This document shows positions 9,521 through 19,103 of a stretch of 35,979 nucleotides of DNA, piece by piece. The DNA is taken from the NCBI GenBank assembly GCA_021811145.1, contig JAJZPN010000014.1:1-35979 (forward strand), written 5' to 3'. Made by a program: the position numbers and the translations under genes. The stretch is from Pseudomonadota bacterium. Lineage in GTDB: Bacteria; Pseudomonadota; Gammaproteobacteria; Burkholderiales; Ferrovaceae. Position 1 is the first letter of the stretch. Every line of letters starts with the position of its first letter. The notes under the pieces are model-generated. The model was not told the origin of the DNA. It saw nothing but the letters and a program-made list of their open reading frames with translations, and searched no databases.

Positions 9521-12142
9521 TTACTCCTGCGTACCTAATGAATCTTCTTTATCGGCTAAATTCTCAACATCAGAATCAACTGGTTGGTCATTAATCTCAG
9601 TGTCGTCCGCACTTTCATCGATACGACTAAGTGATACCAAGGTCTCTCCATCGTCCAGTGAAATCAAAGTAACGCCTTGTGTAGCGCGACTCATCTCACG
9701 AATTTCTTGTACGCGTGTTCTGATCAATACTCCACCACTGGTAATTAACATTAATTCATCATTAGAGTTAACAAGAGCAGCACTTACTACTGGGCCATTT
9801 CTCTGGCTTGTTTGAATAGCAATAACCCCCTGCCCACCACGTCCATGTCGTGTGAATTCAGAGATTCGAGTACGTTTACCAAAACCATTTTGAGTAGCAG
9901 TCAATACAGTCTGCTCCTCATTGTCTGCCACTAACATTGAAATCACTTTTTGGCCATTAGCAAGGCGCATACCCCTTACTCCACGAGCAGTTCTACCCAT
10001 TGGTCTTACATCATTTTCATCAAAACGTATTGCTTTTCCGTCATCTGAAAACAACATAACGTCATGGGTTCCATTAGTAATGGATGCACCAACCAAATAA
10101 TCATTGTCGTCTAAATCAACTGCAATAATCCCAGCTGACCTAGGACGCGAAAAGTCTGTCAGTGGTGTTTTCTTGACTGTACCAAAGGCAGTAGCCATAA
10201 ACACGAAATGTTTATCATCAAACTCTTTAACGGGTAATAGTGCGTTTATTTTTTCACCTGCTTCAATTTGAAGTAAATTATTAACAGGTTTGCCTCTACT
10301 TGTTCTACTTCCCACTGGGACATTAAACACCCTCAACCAGTGAACTCGTCCCAGGCTAGTGAAACATAGAACATGATCATGTGTATTAGCTACAAACAAA
10401 CGATCAATAAAATCATCTTCTTTAGTGGCAGTAGCTTGTTTGCCACGACCGCCTCTTTTTTGTGCCTTATAGTCATTAATCGATTGAGCTTTTATGTAAC
10501 CATCATGAGAAAGTGTCACCACCATTTCTTCTGGAGTGATTAAATCTTCCATATCAATATCTTCAGTATTGATAACAATTTCACTTCTACGTTGATCGCC
10601 AAATGACTCTTTAATTTTTAGCAGTTCATCTGAAATAATTTTTGTGATGCGATGAGAGTTAGCAAGTATATCCAAGAGGTCAATAATTTTATCCATTACC
10701 TCTTTGTATTCGTCAATAATTTTTTCTTGTTCTAAGCCAGTTAAACGTTGAAGCTGCATTTCTAAAATAGCGACAGCTTGAGTATCCGATAATCTGTACC
10801 CATCATCAAAAAGCCCTACGTTAACAGAGATACCTAGAGGACGTGAAGCATTTTCTGGTGCACGCTCAATCATCTCTTTTACTAACTGAGACGGCCAAGA
10901 CTTGGCCATTAATGCGTCTTTCGCTATTTGACGATTTGCAGAACTCTTAATTAACGCAATGATTTCATCAACATTTGATAATGCAACAGCAAGCCCTTCT
11001 AATATATGCGCTCTTTCACGAGCTTTACCTAACTCAAATACTGTTCTACGTGTCACTACCTCACGACGATGGCGTAAGAAGGCATCCAAAAACTCTTTTA
11101 AATTTAATAACTTCGGCTGATTATCAACCAAAGCAACCATATTCATACCGAATGATTCTTGTAATTGAGTTAGTTTGAAGAGGTTATTGAGTACCACTTC
11201 AGGCATTTCACCTCTTTTCAACTCGATCACAATTCTCATGCCCGACTTATCTGATTCATCACGCAAATCAGAAATACCCTCAATTCGTTTTTCACGAATT
11301 AAATCAGCAATTTTTATTATTAAATTAGCTTTGTTAACTTGATAGGGTAACTCATCAACAATAATAGCCTGACGTCCATTACCTTTCTCAATATCTTCAA
11401 CATGAGTACGTGAACGCATTAATACACGGCCACGTCCTGTCAAATACCCCTGCCTTACTGATGCAGTACCGTAAATAATTCCTTTAGTTGGGAAATCTGG
11501 CGCTGGTATAATATCAATCAATGCCTCGATAGACACATCAGGGTTACCTAAAAGACATAAACATGCATCTATTACTTCGTTTAAATTATGTGGCGGAATA
11601 TTAGTAGCCATCCCGACTGCAATTCCTGATGATCCGTTAACCAAAAGATTGGGGAAACGTGCAGGAAGAATTAATGGTTCTTTTTCAGAACCATCATAGT
11701 TTGGTCCAAAATCAACTGTGTCACGATCAATGTCGGCAAGCAGCTCGTGCGTAATTTTTGCCATACGTATTTCTGTATAACGCATAGCGGCGGGGTTATC
11801 CCCGTCAACCGAGCCGAAGTTACCTTGACCGTCAATTAAAGGGTAACGAAGTGAAAAATCCTGCGCCATACGCACAATTGCATCATAAACGGCAGTGTCT
11901 CCGTGAGGATGGTATTTACCAATTACATCACCGACAATACGGGCTGATTTTTTATAAGGTTTATTAAAATCGTTAGACAGTTCGTGCATAGCAAACAAAA
12001 CACGTCTATGGACAGGCTTTAACCCATCACGAACATCGGGTAGAGCACGACCCACAATTACACTCATTGCGTATTCCAAATAGGAACGACGCATTTCGTC
12101 TTCTAAACTAACCGGCAGTGTTTCTTTGGCAAATGAGGACAT
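9521..12142 (-). CDS. gyrA: DNA gyrase subunit A
   Basis: Breakage-reunion subunit of DNA gyrase, which introduces negative supercoils with GyrB. Its 873 aa are normal for the family. The catalytic tyrosine is Y122 in [11 protein letters not shown]. The quinolone-resistance-determining region reads [10 protein letters not shown], with Thr at position 83 and Asp at 87; Thr83 is a common wild-type residue outside enterics and is not evidence of resistance. The GyrA-box QKRGGRGKQ precedes the C-terminal beta-pinwheel, and the protein ends in an acidic tail. It heads the minus-strand chain and diverges from the ompA-like gene. Confidence 0.98.
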   Translation of the reverse strand: MSSFAKETLPVSLEDEMRRSYLEYAMSVIVGRALPDVRDGLKPVHRRVLFAMHELSNDFNKPYKKSARIVGDVIGKYHPHGDTAVYDAIVRMAQDFSLRYPLIDGQGNFGSVDGDNPAAMRYTEIRMAKITHELLADIDRDTVDFGPNYDGSEKEPLILPARFPNLLVNGSSGIAVGMATNIPPHNLNEVIDACLCLLGNPDVSIEALIDIIPAPDFPTKGIIYGTASVRQGYLTGRGRVLMRSRTHVEDIEKGNGRQAIIVDELPYQVNKANLIIKIADLIREKRIEGISDLRDESDKSGMRIVIELKRGEMPEVVLNNLFKLTQLQESFGMNMVALVDNQPKLLNLKEFLDAFLRHRREVVTRRTVFELGKARERAHILEGLAVALSNVDEIIALIKSSANRQIAKDALMAKSWPSQLVKEMIERAPENASRPLGISVNVGLFDDGYRLSDTQAVAILEMQLQRLTGLEQEKIIDEYKEVMDKIIDLLDILANSHRITKIISDELLKIKESFGDQRRSEIVINTEDIDMEDLITPEEMVVTLSHDGYIKAQSINDYKAQKRGGRGKQATATKEDDFIDRLFVANTHDHVLCFTSLGRVHWLRVFNVPVGSRTSRGKPVNNLLQIEAGEKINALLPVKEFDDKHFVFMATAFGTVKKTPLTDFSRPRSAGIIAVDLDDNDYLVGASITNGTHDVMLFSDDGKAIRFDENDVRPMGRTARGVRGMRLANGQKVISMLVADNEEQTVLTATQNGFGKRTRISEFTRHGRGGQGVIAIQTSQRNGPVVSAALVNSNDELMLITSGGVLIRTRVQEIREMSRATQGVTLISLDDGETLVSLSRIDESADDTEINDQPVDSDVENLADKEDSLGTQE

Positions 12143-12289
12143 AGGAACTTACACTAGGTATTTATAATTAAAATAACGTCTGATTTTAACACAAAATTAC
12201 ATATCAAAAGCTCATTTCAGCTGATCATTATTCACTGTAAAGAGCGTATTTCATCTATAATTAAAATTTTAACTGAACAGGAGCTTCCC
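12143..12289. promoter_or_regulatory. Divergent promoter region gyrA / ompA-like
   Basis: The 147-nt gap between divergent genes must drive both directions. For the plus strand a perfect TATAAT lies at 12256-12261, about 28 nt before the ompA-like start; the best -35 (TTCACT at 12231-12236) is weak and 19 nt away. A TATAAAT-like box is visible on the minus strand at about 12161-12167 for gyrA, without a clear -35. Confidence 0.45.
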
Positions 12290-12931
12290 ATGAAAAACAC
12301 CAAACGCTTCGTGGCAACAATTGCATTACTAGGATCAGCAACAGGAGTACTCTTTTCCTACTCCACACAAGCCAGTGAAGACATGGGCTATCCCGCACAT
12401 TTGCAATCAAGCTACGGTTCAGTAGTTACTGACAATTTCAATAATTGTGTTAGTTTAGGCGCTGGTGAAACGTCTTCATACAATCAATGTGGTGTGACAG
12501 CTCCACCAGAAATGAAAAAAGAAATGCCAGTTATCACACCTAAACCTGAAGCCCATGCACCAATGGTAATGCATCACCCTGATATTACTTTATCCGCAGA
12601 TGCTTTGTTTGATTTCAACAAATCAATATTAAAACCCCAAGGTAAAACTGCTATAAATCGTGAATTAGCGAAAATCAATCATCGTTCTAACAAAGCAATC
12701 AAAGGGATTAAAATTGTCGGTTATACAGACAGTGTAGGTACCAAGAAATACAACCTAAAATTGTCGTTAAAACGTGCTGAAGCAGTAAAAGCATATTTGG
12801 TTCAAAAAGGTATTGATGCACAAATAATTCGTGTAAATGGCTTAGGTATGGCTGATCCAGTTGCTAGTAACAGCACTAAAGAAGGACGCGCTAAAAACCG
12901 CCGCGCTGAAATTTACATTACCTATAAATAA
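12290..12931 (+). CDS. OmpA-family outer-membrane/peptidoglycan-associated protein
   Basis: Secreted envelope protein of 213 aa. A Sec signal peptide is clear (positive MKNTKR, hydrophobic [14 protein letters not shown], likely cut after TQA-S at about residue 29). The middle is a low-complexity Pro/Met linker with two cysteines that could pair (NNCVSL and YNQCGV). Residues ~100-213 are an OmpA C-terminal peptidoglycan-binding domain: [34 protein letters not shown] and [10 protein letters not shown]. There is no large N-terminal beta-barrel, so it resembles the short OmpA proteins found beside ubiG in Betaproteobacteria. Ribosome-binding site AGGAG is well placed. Confidence 0.88.
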   Translation: MKNTKRFVATIALLGSATGVLFSYSTQASEDMGYPAHLQSSYGSVVTDNFNNCVSLGAGETSSYNQCGVTAPPEMKKEMPVITPKPEAHAPMVMHHPDITLSADALFDFNKSILKPQGKTAINRELAKINHRSNKAIKGIKIVGYTDSVGTKKYNLKLSLKRAEAVKAYLVQKGIDAQIIRVNGLGMADPVASNSTKEGRAKNRRAEIYITYK

Positions 12932-12942
12932 TTGTTTTTAAT

Positions 12943-13641
12943 ATGAACTTAAATCAAGATCCGTTAGAGCTACAGAAGTTTAGTTCACTAGCCCACCGTT
13001 GGTGGGATCCAAATAGCGAATTTAAACCTCTACATGCCATTAATCCTTTACGTTTAAACTGGATTAATAACCTGATATCGCTATCCGGAAAACATGTGCT
13101 GGATGTGGGTTGCGGAGGTGGAATACTATCTGAATCCATGGCCAAACTTGGCGCTCAGGTAACGGGGATTGATTTAGCAGAAAAACCGCTTTCAGTGGCC
13201 ATGCTTCATGGCCTTGAAAGCGGTATAAACGTAAACTATCAACTTATTTCTGCAGAGTCTTTAGCAGAACAAAAACCACATAGTTTTGATGTGGTTACAT
13301 GCATGGAAATGTTAGAACATGTACCAGACCCTCAAAGTACAATCGCAGCTTGTTCAAAATTAGTAAAACCTGGCGGTCATGTGTTTTTTTCTACAATTAA
13401 CCGCAACCCAAAATCATACTTATTTGCAATTATTGGTGCAGAATACGTCCTCAAATTATTACCCAAAGGGACACACGACTACGCTAAATTTATTAAGCCC
13501 TCTGAGTTAACTCATTTTGCTCGATTAGCTGGTTTAGATGTTAAGGAATATACAGGTTTAACCTATAACCCACTAACAAAAATTTATTCAAGTACAACTG
13601 ATATCAGTGTGAATTATGCAATTCACTGTATTAAATCGTGA
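12943..13641 (+). CDS. ubiG: Ubiquinone biosynthesis O-methyltransferase
   Basis: SAM-dependent enzyme performing both O-methylations of the ubiquinone ring. The 232 aa contain the SAM-binding motif [19 protein letters not shown], the acidic VTGID strand end, and the UbiG-specific EMLEHVPDP and [18 protein letters not shown] segments. The N-terminus ([19 protein letters not shown]) is also typical. The start is 11 nt after the ompA-like stop, and the stop overlaps the next gene by 4 nt. Confidence 0.96.
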   Translation: MNLNQDPLELQKFSSLAHRWWDPNSEFKPLHAINPLRLNWINNLISLSGKHVLDVGCGGGILSESMAKLGAQVTGIDLAEKPLSVAMLHGLESGINVNYQLISAESLAEQKPHSFDVVTCMEMLEHVPDPQSTIAACSKLVKPGGHVFFSTINRNPKSYLFAIIGAEYVLKLLPKGTHDYAKFIKPSELTHFARLAGLDVKEYTGLTYNPLTKIYSSTTDISVNYAIHCIKS

Positions 13642-14297
13642 TTAAAGGTATCTTATTTGATCTTGATGGCACCTTAGCTGATACCGCACCTGATTTAGGT
13701 AGGGCTCTCAATATACTTTTAGAAAAATATGGTAACTCTCCATTACCTATTGAAAGGTTAAGACCGAGAGCATCTCAAGGTGCTCGGGGGTTAATTGAGG
13801 AAGGATTTAATATTACTAGTTCTGACCCTTTTTTTGAAGAATTAAGAGAGCAGTTTTTAAATATTTACGAAAGTAATTTATGTCTTAATACAACCTTATT
13901 TCCGGGCGTTTCAGAACTCCTCAATTATTTAGATCTCCACCATATACCCTGGGGTATAGTAACCAATAAATTTGAACGCTTTACCAACCCTTTGGTTGAT
14001 CTTTTGGGGTTAGCTCAACGAAGTAGCTGTATTATTAGTGGTGATACGTTTCAACGACCAAAACCCTATCCTGATCCTTTAATAGGAGCCGCACAATTGC
14101 TACAACTCTTACCTCAAGAGTTGGTATATGTAGGGGATGATGAACGAGATATGTTGGCAGCACAAGCCGCACAAATGCCAGGAATCATAGCAGGCTATGG
14201 CTACTTAGGATCAACCACACCACCTAGTGAATGGCCTCATCATGCAATTATTGAACAACCTGAAGAATTAATACGTTACATACATTATTTACAATGA
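13638..14297 (+). CDS. gph: Phosphoglycolate phosphatase (HAD superfamily)
   Basis: Hydrolyses 2-phosphoglycolate to glycolate. The 219 aa have the HAD motif [11 protein letters not shown] (nucleophile Asp), motif II VTNK, and motif [13 protein letters not shown]. It starts at a GTG whose bases overlap the ubiG stop (GTGA). The ubiG-gph pairing is common in Proteobacteria. The product glycolate is the substrate of the glcDEF oxidase encoded further along, suggesting a shared salvage path. A MupP-like phosphatase acting on MurNAc-6-phosphate also occurs at this locus in some bacteria and cannot be excluded. Confidence 0.88.
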   Translation: MIKGILFDLDGTLADTAPDLGRALNILLEKYGNSPLPIERLRPRASQGARGLIEEGFNITSSDPFFEELREQFLNIYESNLCLNTTLFPGVSELLNYLDLHHIPWGIVTNKFERFTNPLVDLLGLAQRSSCIISGDTFQRPKPYPDPLIGAAQLLQLLPQELVYVGDDERDMLAAQAAQMPGIIAGYGYLGSTTPPSEWPHHAIIEQPEELIRYIHYLQ

Positions 14298-15556
14298 CAC
14301 TTATGAATAAAACTCCTGAATTACTGGCCCCTGTTGGTTCAATAGAAATGCTAGAAACTGCATTCCGATTTGGTGCAGATGCCATTTATGCCGGTCAACC
14401 ACGTTATAGTCTTCGCGTAAGAAATAATAGTTTTGGTAAAATAGAAAACTTAGCTCGAGGTATTGATCGTGCTCATGAGCTGAATAAGAAATTTTATCTG
14501 GTTAGTAATATCTTGCCTCATAACGCTAAAATCAAAACCTACCTAGAGGATATTGCTCCAGTCATAGCGCTAAAACCTGATGCATTAATTATGGCTGATC
14601 CTGGCATGATTATGATGGTTCGTGAGAACTGGCCTGATATGCCAATTCATTTATCTGTTCAAGCCAACACACTTAATTATGCAGCAGTAAAATTTTGGCG
14701 TACGATGGGTATAAGTCGCATTATTCTCTCAAGAGAGTTATCTATAGAGGAAATAGAAGAAATTCGACAAGAATGCCCTGAAATGGAACTTGAAGTGTTT
14801 ATTCACGGCGCTTTATGCATAGCTTATTCTGGACGATGTCTACTGTCAGGTTACTTTAATCACCGTGATCCTAATCAAGGGACTTGCACCAACTCTTGTC
14901 GTTGGGATTACAAAGTTCATAATGCTGAAGAAAACCCGGCTGGTGATGTCTATCTTATTGAAGAAGCAAATCGCCCTGGCCAACTAATGCCAATTGAAGA
15001 AGATGAACATGGTACTTATATTCTTAATTCAAAAGATTTAAGAGCAATTGAGCACGTTGAACGTCTAGCAAAAATTGGTGTGGATTCTTTAAAGATTGAA
15101 GGTAGAACAAAATCACCCTACTACGTTGCAAGAACTTGCCAAGCCTATCGTCAGGCTATAGATGACGCTGCAGCAGGTAAATCTCTTGATCCAACCCTAT
15201 TAAGCTCATTAGAGGGTTTAGCCAACCGCGGTTATACAAATGGTTTTTATGAACGACATCCAGATCAAGAAACGCAGAACTATTTACGAGGTCATTCTGA
15301 ATCCAATCGTAATTTATACGTGGGAGATATTGTTGGCTATGGTTCCGATGGATGGGCTAAAATCGAGGTAAAAAACCGTTTTGCGGTTGGTGATAAGATA
15401 GAGGTGGTTGCTCCACATGGCAACCAAAGCTTTACAATTAATGAAATAAAAAATATGCAGGGACTTAATACTGACGCGGCACCTGGTAGCGGACACACAG
15501 TATTTATACAACTACCCTCAAATTTAGAAAATTGTTTTGTTGCACGGTTTGTTTGA
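14294..15556 (+). CDS. trhP: U32-family tRNA hydroxylation protein TrhP (YegQ)
   Basis: In E. coli this U32 'peptidase' is needed for prephenate-dependent 5-hydroxyuridine formation at tRNA position 34, not proteolysis. The 420 aa start with ELLAPVGSIEMLETAFRFGA. They contain the U32 signature around residue 170-200 (EVFIHGALCIAYSGRC, LSGYFNHRD, NQGTCTNSCRWDY) with the conserved cysteines expected to bind an Fe-S cluster, and end in a beta-barrel-like domain. The ATG overlaps the gph stop (ATGA); an ATG three codons on is an alternative. The related RlhA protein is longer, so YegQ/TrhP is the better match. Confidence 0.87.
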   Translation: MTLMNKTPELLAPVGSIEMLETAFRFGADAIYAGQPRYSLRVRNNSFGKIENLARGIDRAHELNKKFYLVSNILPHNAKIKTYLEDIAPVIALKPDALIMADPGMIMMVRENWPDMPIHLSVQANTLNYAAVKFWRTMGISRIILSRELSIEEIEEIRQECPEMELEVFIHGALCIAYSGRCLLSGYFNHRDPNQGTCTNSCRWDYKVHNAEENPAGDVYLIEEANRPGQLMPIEEDEHGTYILNSKDLRAIEHVERLAKIGVDSLKIEGRTKSPYYVARTCQAYRQAIDDAAAGKSLDPTLLSSLEGLANRGYTNGFYERHPDQETQNYLRGHSESNRNLYVGDIVGYGSDGWAKIEVKNRFAVGDKIEVVAPHGNQSFTINEIKNMQGLNTDAAPGSGHTVFIQLPSNLENCFVARFV

Positions 15557-15606
15557 TTTCAACAAACACCTACTGAATATAATCAGTGTAGTAATAAATG
15601 AAAGCC

Positions 15607-15636
15607 AAGGTGGTTAAAAGGGTCATCAACCACCTT
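15607..15636. terminator. Hairpin between convergent trhP and DUF2892 gene
   Basis: A 9-bp perfect stem (AAGGTGGTT and its complement) with a 12-nt loop sits in the gap between the two convergent genes. Neither strand has a clear run of T after it, so it may be a weak bidirectional terminator or only an RNA 3'-end-protecting hairpin. Confidence 0.4.
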
Positions 15637-15662
15637 TGACAATCCCTATAAAAGAGAATGAG

Positions 15663-15860
15663 TTACTCTTTTCTAAGCGGACAAGTGCGGATACCTAGAA
15701 AACTGTACAAACCACACCAACCTAAAAAACCAGTTAGCATAATGGGTAAACCCAGCCAACCCCATATACCAATTTTTCCAGTGGCAGATGCTGCAAGTAA
15801 AATAGCTCCGATTATTACTCGTGCAACTCTATCTAACCCACCTACATTAGTTGAAAACAT
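15663..15860 (-). CDS. DUF2892 small membrane protein (YgaP-type transmembrane domain)
   Basis: A 65-aa protein beginning MFSTNVGGLDRVARVIIG, the classic N-terminus of the DUF2892 family. It has two hydrophobic segments and a C-terminal cysteine pair in GWCGLYSFLGIRTCPL. The start is the ATG ending at 15860 because AGGGAG lies 8 nt upstream; the in-frame ATG two codons earlier sits too close to that site. DUF2892 proteins are often found with rhodanese, TusA or DsrE genes. Here it follows cobA, dsrE2 and tusA, so a membrane part in sulfur handling is a reasonable but unproven guess. Confidence 0.85.
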   Translation of the reverse strand: MFSTNVGGLDRVARVIIGAILLAASATGKIGIWGWLGLPIMLTGFLGWCGLYSFLGIRTCPLRKE

Positions 15861-15898
15861 AGTCATATCTCCCTGACTAAATAATTTGACACTAAAAT

Positions 15899-16654
15899 TT
15901 ATTGAAATTGGTGAAACCAATTTAGCTTATTATGTAACTCTACTACAGAGCCAATGATAATTAAAGTAGGTGATTTTAGTTGATGAACTATACTCATCTT
16001 ATGTAACTGTGATACCTGAGTTATAACTACTTGTTGCTGATCAAGTGTACCCTGCTCTATTAATGCCGCTGATGTGGTTGGTGCCATACCAGCCTCAATT
16101 AACTGCAAAACTAATCGATCTAAACCGTGTAAACCCATATAAATAACTACAGTTTGTCTTGGTCTAACGATAGCTTGCCAATCTAGATCAAATGATCCAT
16201 CTTTTAAATGCGCAGTAACTAATAAACAAGATTGTGCATGTTCTCGATGAGTAAGCGGTATACCAGCATAAGCTGCAACACCATTAGCAGCTGAAATTCC
16301 AGGAACAACCTCAAAAGAAACACCATGATCAGTTAACGTGTCAATTTCTTCACCACCACGACCAAATACAAAGGGATCCCCCCCCTTCAGTCTTAGTACT
16401 TTCTTCCCTTGAAGTGCTAAATCGACAAGTCGTTGATTAATGTGTAATTGGGGAACAGGATGAAAACTACGTTGCTTACCAACGTTTTCTAATATTACAT
16501 TGCGCGGAATTAAATCAAGTATTTCCTGCGATACCAATTGATCATACAAAACGATATCGCAGGTTTGTAATAGTTTTAGAGCTCTGAGAGTTAATAGATC
16601 AACATTACCGGGACCCGCGCCAACCAAATAGACTATCCCTGTTTTATTACTCAT
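15899..16654 (-). CDS. cobA: Uroporphyrinogen-III C-methyltransferase
   Basis: SAM-dependent enzyme making precorrin-2 from uroporphyrinogen III, the first step to siroheme (and cobalamin). The 251 aa contain the family signatures GAGPGNVDLLTLRALKLL, LRLKGGDPFVFGRGGEE, and VVPGISAANGVAAYAGIPLTHR (each seen intact). It is monofunctional: there is no CysG-type dehydrogenase/chelatase part. It starts 6 nt after the dsrE2-like stop. Siroheme would serve a sulfite or nitrite reductase encoded elsewhere. Confidence 0.94.
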   Translation of the reverse strand: MSNKTGIVYLVGAGPGNVDLLTLRALKLLQTCDIVLYDQLVSQEILDLIPRNVILENVGKQRSFHPVPQLHINQRLVDLALQGKKVLRLKGGDPFVFGRGGEEIDTLTDHGVSFEVVPGISAANGVAAYAGIPLTHREHAQSCLLVTAHLKDGSFDLDWQAIVRPRQTVVIYMGLHGLDRLVLQLIEAGMAPTTSAALIEQGTLDQQQVVITQVSQLHKMSIVHQLKSPTLIIIGSVVELHNKLNWFHQFQ

Positions 16655-16660
16655 AGAAAA

Positions 16661-17125
16661 CTAAATGAACAAACTGACGTTAGATTCACCAGCAAAGTCT
16701 AAATAAGTAGCAGCACCACCATATTCAATACCATCAATCAAATCATCGCGTTTGAAATCAAATAAGTCTAGCGTCATTTGACAGGCAATAAGCGTTACTC
16801 CAGCTTCCAAGCACATGTCACGTAACTCTTCTAAACTTGCTACGCCCTTTTTCTTAAGTTTATCTTTCATCATAACGGTAGCCATCGATTCCATACCTGG
16901 CAAAACCTGGACCAGACTTGGCATAGGAACGGGCATGGGCATAGCTGGATTACCCAAAGGACTAATCTTAACATCCGACAAATCTTTCTTTAGTAACTGT
17001 AATCCATAAAATGTGAAAAATACTTTCACATCAAACCCAAGAGCTGCTGCAGTAGAGGCTAGAATAAATGGCGGGTAAGCCATATCTAAAGTACCTTTAC
17101 TGGCAATAATAGCCATTTTTTTCAT
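16661..17125 (-). CDS. DsrE2-like sulfur carrier (DsrE/DsrF superfamily)
   Basis: A 154-aa protein of the DsrE/F-like fold. Its N-terminus MAIIASKGTLDMAYPPFILAS plus the Pro/Met-rich MPMPVPMPSLVQVLPGM linker, and the conserved cysteine in LIACQMTLDLF (~residue 119), match the DsrE2 group. Such proteins are thought to pass persulfide sulfur together with TusA and rhodanese in sulfur-oxidising and related bacteria. A second candidate cysteine, MCLEAG, lies ~10 residues earlier. It sits between tusA and cobA. The superfamily is secure; the exact donor and acceptor are not known. Confidence 0.82.
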   Translation of the reverse strand: MKKMAIIASKGTLDMAYPPFILASTAAALGFDVKVFFTFYGLQLLKKDLSDVKISPLGNPAMPMPVPMPSLVQVLPGMESMATVMMKDKLKKKGVASLEELRDMCLEAGVTLIACQMTLDLFDFKRDDLIDGIEYGGAATYLDFAGESNVSLFI

Positions 17126-17135
17126 AATCTATCTC

Positions 17136-17363
17136 TTATTTTTTCTTAAAAACAAAGGTATATTCACCATTTGTTTCAGAATGAGTAACCAACTCGTGCC
17201 CTGTCTGATTGGCAAAGGCTTGCATATCTTTCGGGGCACCGCTATCTGTTGCAACAACTTTTAGTAATTGTCCTGAAGTCATATCAGACAACACTTTCTT
17301 AGTCCTTAAAATTGGTAGCGGACAGCTTAACCCACGCGCATCTAATTCTTTATCAATATTCAT
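17136..17363 (-). CDS. tusA: TusA-family sulfurtransferase
   Basis: Small cytoplasmic sulfur carrier. I use the ATG ending at 17363, giving 75 aa that begin MNIDKELDARG; a longer frame would run into qor. The signature ARGLSCPLPILRTKKVL with the persulfide-carrying cysteine (residue ~15, CPxP motif) and the C-terminal VTHSETNGEYTFVFKKK are intact. The start is 4 nt after the qor stop. Next to a DsrE2-like gene, it may serve sulfur trafficking rather than, or in addition to, tRNA thiolation. Confidence 0.92.
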   Translation of the reverse strand: MNIDKELDARGLSCPLPILRTKKVLSDMTSGQLLKVVATDSGAPKDMQAFANQTGHELVTHSETNGEYTFVFKKK

Positions 17364-17367
17364 TATC

Positions 17368-18342
17368 TTATACCGTAAAAATTGTTGAACCAGTAGTTTT
17401 TCGCGCTTCAAGATCACGATGAGCTTGAGCAGCATCTTTTAATGCATAACGTTGATTGACGTTAATCTTAACAATATCTTTACTTACCACATCAAACAGC
17501 TCATTGGCACCATTCACTAAATCCTCACGTTTTGCCGTATAGGTTGCTAATGTTGGGCGTGTAATAAAAAGTGAGCCTTTAACGGATAATTGCCCCAAAT
17601 CAAAGGGGGGAACATTACCTGAAGATTGACCAAACAGTACCAATAGTCCCAAAGGTGAAAGACAATCCAGTGATTTTAAAAATGTATCTTTACCAACTGA
17701 ATCATAAACAACCGGTACTTTCTTACCGTTAGTGATTTCCAACACTTTTTCTTGGAAATCTTCTTTTGTATAAACGATTGGGTAATCACAACCAAATTGT
17801 TTGGCTAATTGTGCTTTCTCTTCATTACCAACCGTACCGATAACTTTTACACCAAGATGTCTTGCCCATTGACATAAAATCAACCCGACTCCACCCGCAG
17901 CAGCATGAACAAGTATGGTATCACCCGCTTTAACTGGATAGGTCCGGCGTAATAGATATTGCGCAGTTAACCCTTGTAACATCATGGCGGCGCCTTGTTC
18001 ATCTGAAATACTATCAGGTAGTTTTACCACCCGATCAGCAGCCATAATTCTTTCTTCAGAATAAGCGCCTAGTGGCCCAGATGCATAAGCTACCCGATCA
18101 CCAACTTTAAGATCGCTTACCCCATCACCAATAGCTTGAACCACTCCTGCAGCCTCTAATCCTGGAATCGCGGGTAATGGAGCAGGATAAAGGCCTGTTC
18201 TATGATACACATCAATATAGTTAAGACCAACCGCAGTATGTTTTAAACGAACTTCCCCTGCCTTAGGTTGACCAACTTCAACTTCTTCCCATTTGAATAC
18301 TTCTGGACCACCCGGTTCATGAAAACGTATAGCATGTGGCAT
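17368..18342 (-). CDS. qor: NADPH:quinone oxidoreductase (zinc-free MDR family)
   Basis: Medium-chain dehydrogenase/reductase of 324 aa. The N-terminal GroES-like domain includes GLNYIDVYHRTGLYP, and the Rossmann motif is HAAAGGVGLILCQWA, both hallmarks of quinone oxidoreductase 1; no zinc-binding cysteine cluster is seen. AGGGG lies 8 nt before the ATG. It probably reduces quinones or other electrophiles with NADPH. It precedes tusA by 4 nt, so the sulfur genes may be read from its promoter. Confidence 0.92.
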   Translation of the reverse strand: MPHAIRFHEPGGPEVFKWEEVEVGQPKAGEVRLKHTAVGLNYIDVYHRTGLYPAPLPAIPGLEAAGVVQAIGDGVSDLKVGDRVAYASGPLGAYSEERIMAADRVVKLPDSISDEQGAAMMLQGLTAQYLLRRTYPVKAGDTILVHAAAGGVGLILCQWARHLGVKVIGTVGNEEKAQLAKQFGCDYPIVYTKEDFQEKVLEITNGKKVPVVYDSVGKDTFLKSLDCLSPLGLLVLFGQSSGNVPPFDLGQLSVKGSLFITRPTLATYTAKREDLVNGANELFDVVSKDIVKINVNQRYALKDAAQAHRDLEARKTTGSTIFTV

Positions 18343-18394
18343 AACACAACCCCTATAAAATCAAACAATTATTTTTTCAAATATTATACTATTT

Positions 18395-19102
18395 TCAAAA
18401 ACACCTTACAGGCAACTCTTTAGTAAGGTGAACAACCTCATCACTTAAACTTGCTGAAAGTGCATACAATTCTACTCCCGCATGTAAAGCTTCACGTATA
18501 GCCTTACCGTATTGCGGATCGATATGATCAGCCGGCTCAACAATCTCTACATCCTCTCTTTGCACACAGAATATCATGGCAGCACGGTGGCCTTCATTCA
18601 CGATTCGGATTAATTCTCGACAATGTTTAACAGCCCTTTCACTAGGTGCATCAGGGAAAAAACCAATTCCAGACTCAACTGCTGCAGTGACATTTTTAAC
18701 CTCAACAAAGCAACGATTATTTTCTGTATCTGTTAAAAGCCAATCAATCCGACTATTTTCGTGACCATACTTGACTTCCGCTTGCATAGTGGTAAATCCA
18801 CTTAATCCATTAATTAATCCTTTTTTTAAGGCCTCACCAACTAATTGATTAGCAATATGTGTATTAACTCCAACGCGCCCAGTTGGCAAAATTACTTGCT
18901 CAAGAGTAAAGCGATATTTTCTCTCCTCATTTAGCGAATCAGATAATCTCACAGGAAGACCAGGATCAACACACCCTAGTAAAGATCCTGTATTGGGGAC
19001 ATGAACGGTGAGTAAACTACCATCTAATAACGTGACGTCTGCAAGAAAACGTTTATAACGTTTTATCAATGTAGCAGAAATTAAGGGTTGTTGATAATTC
19101 AT
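18395..19102 (-). CDS. sfsA: SfsA-family DNA-binding/nuclease-like protein
   Basis: Sugar fermentation stimulation protein homologue. The family was first linked to maltose metabolism in E. coli and has a nuclease-like fold. I use the ATG ending at 19102 (235 aa, MNYQQPLISATLIKRYKRFLADV), 1 nt after the pirin stop; a TTG six codons upstream is less likely. Conserved pieces: VHVPNTGSLLGCVDPG, TGRVGVNTHIAN, the putative active-site SRIDWLLTD and VEVKNVT, and FFPDAPSERAVKH. Real biological role is unclear. Confidence 0.93.
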   Translation of the reverse strand: MNYQQPLISATLIKRYKRFLADVTLLDGSLLTVHVPNTGSLLGCVDPGLPVRLSDSLNEERKYRFTLEQVILPTGRVGVNTHIANQLVGEALKKGLINGLSGFTTMQAEVKYGHENSRIDWLLTDTENNRCFVEVKNVTAAVESGIGFFPDAPSERAVKHCRELIRIVNEGHRAAMIFCVQREDVEIVEPADHIDPQYGKAIREALHAGVELYALSASLSDEVVHLTKELPVRCF

Positions 19103-19103
19103 A

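Noticed and set aside
11980..11990. Thr at GyrA position 83 read as quinolone resistance
   Set aside because: Thr83 is the normal residue in many non-enteric Proteobacteria, so it says nothing about acquired resistance.
15650..15672. AAAAGAG/CTCTTTT hairpin as terminator of the DUF2892 gene
   Set aside because: One arm lies inside the coding sequence and no T-run follows on the minus strand.
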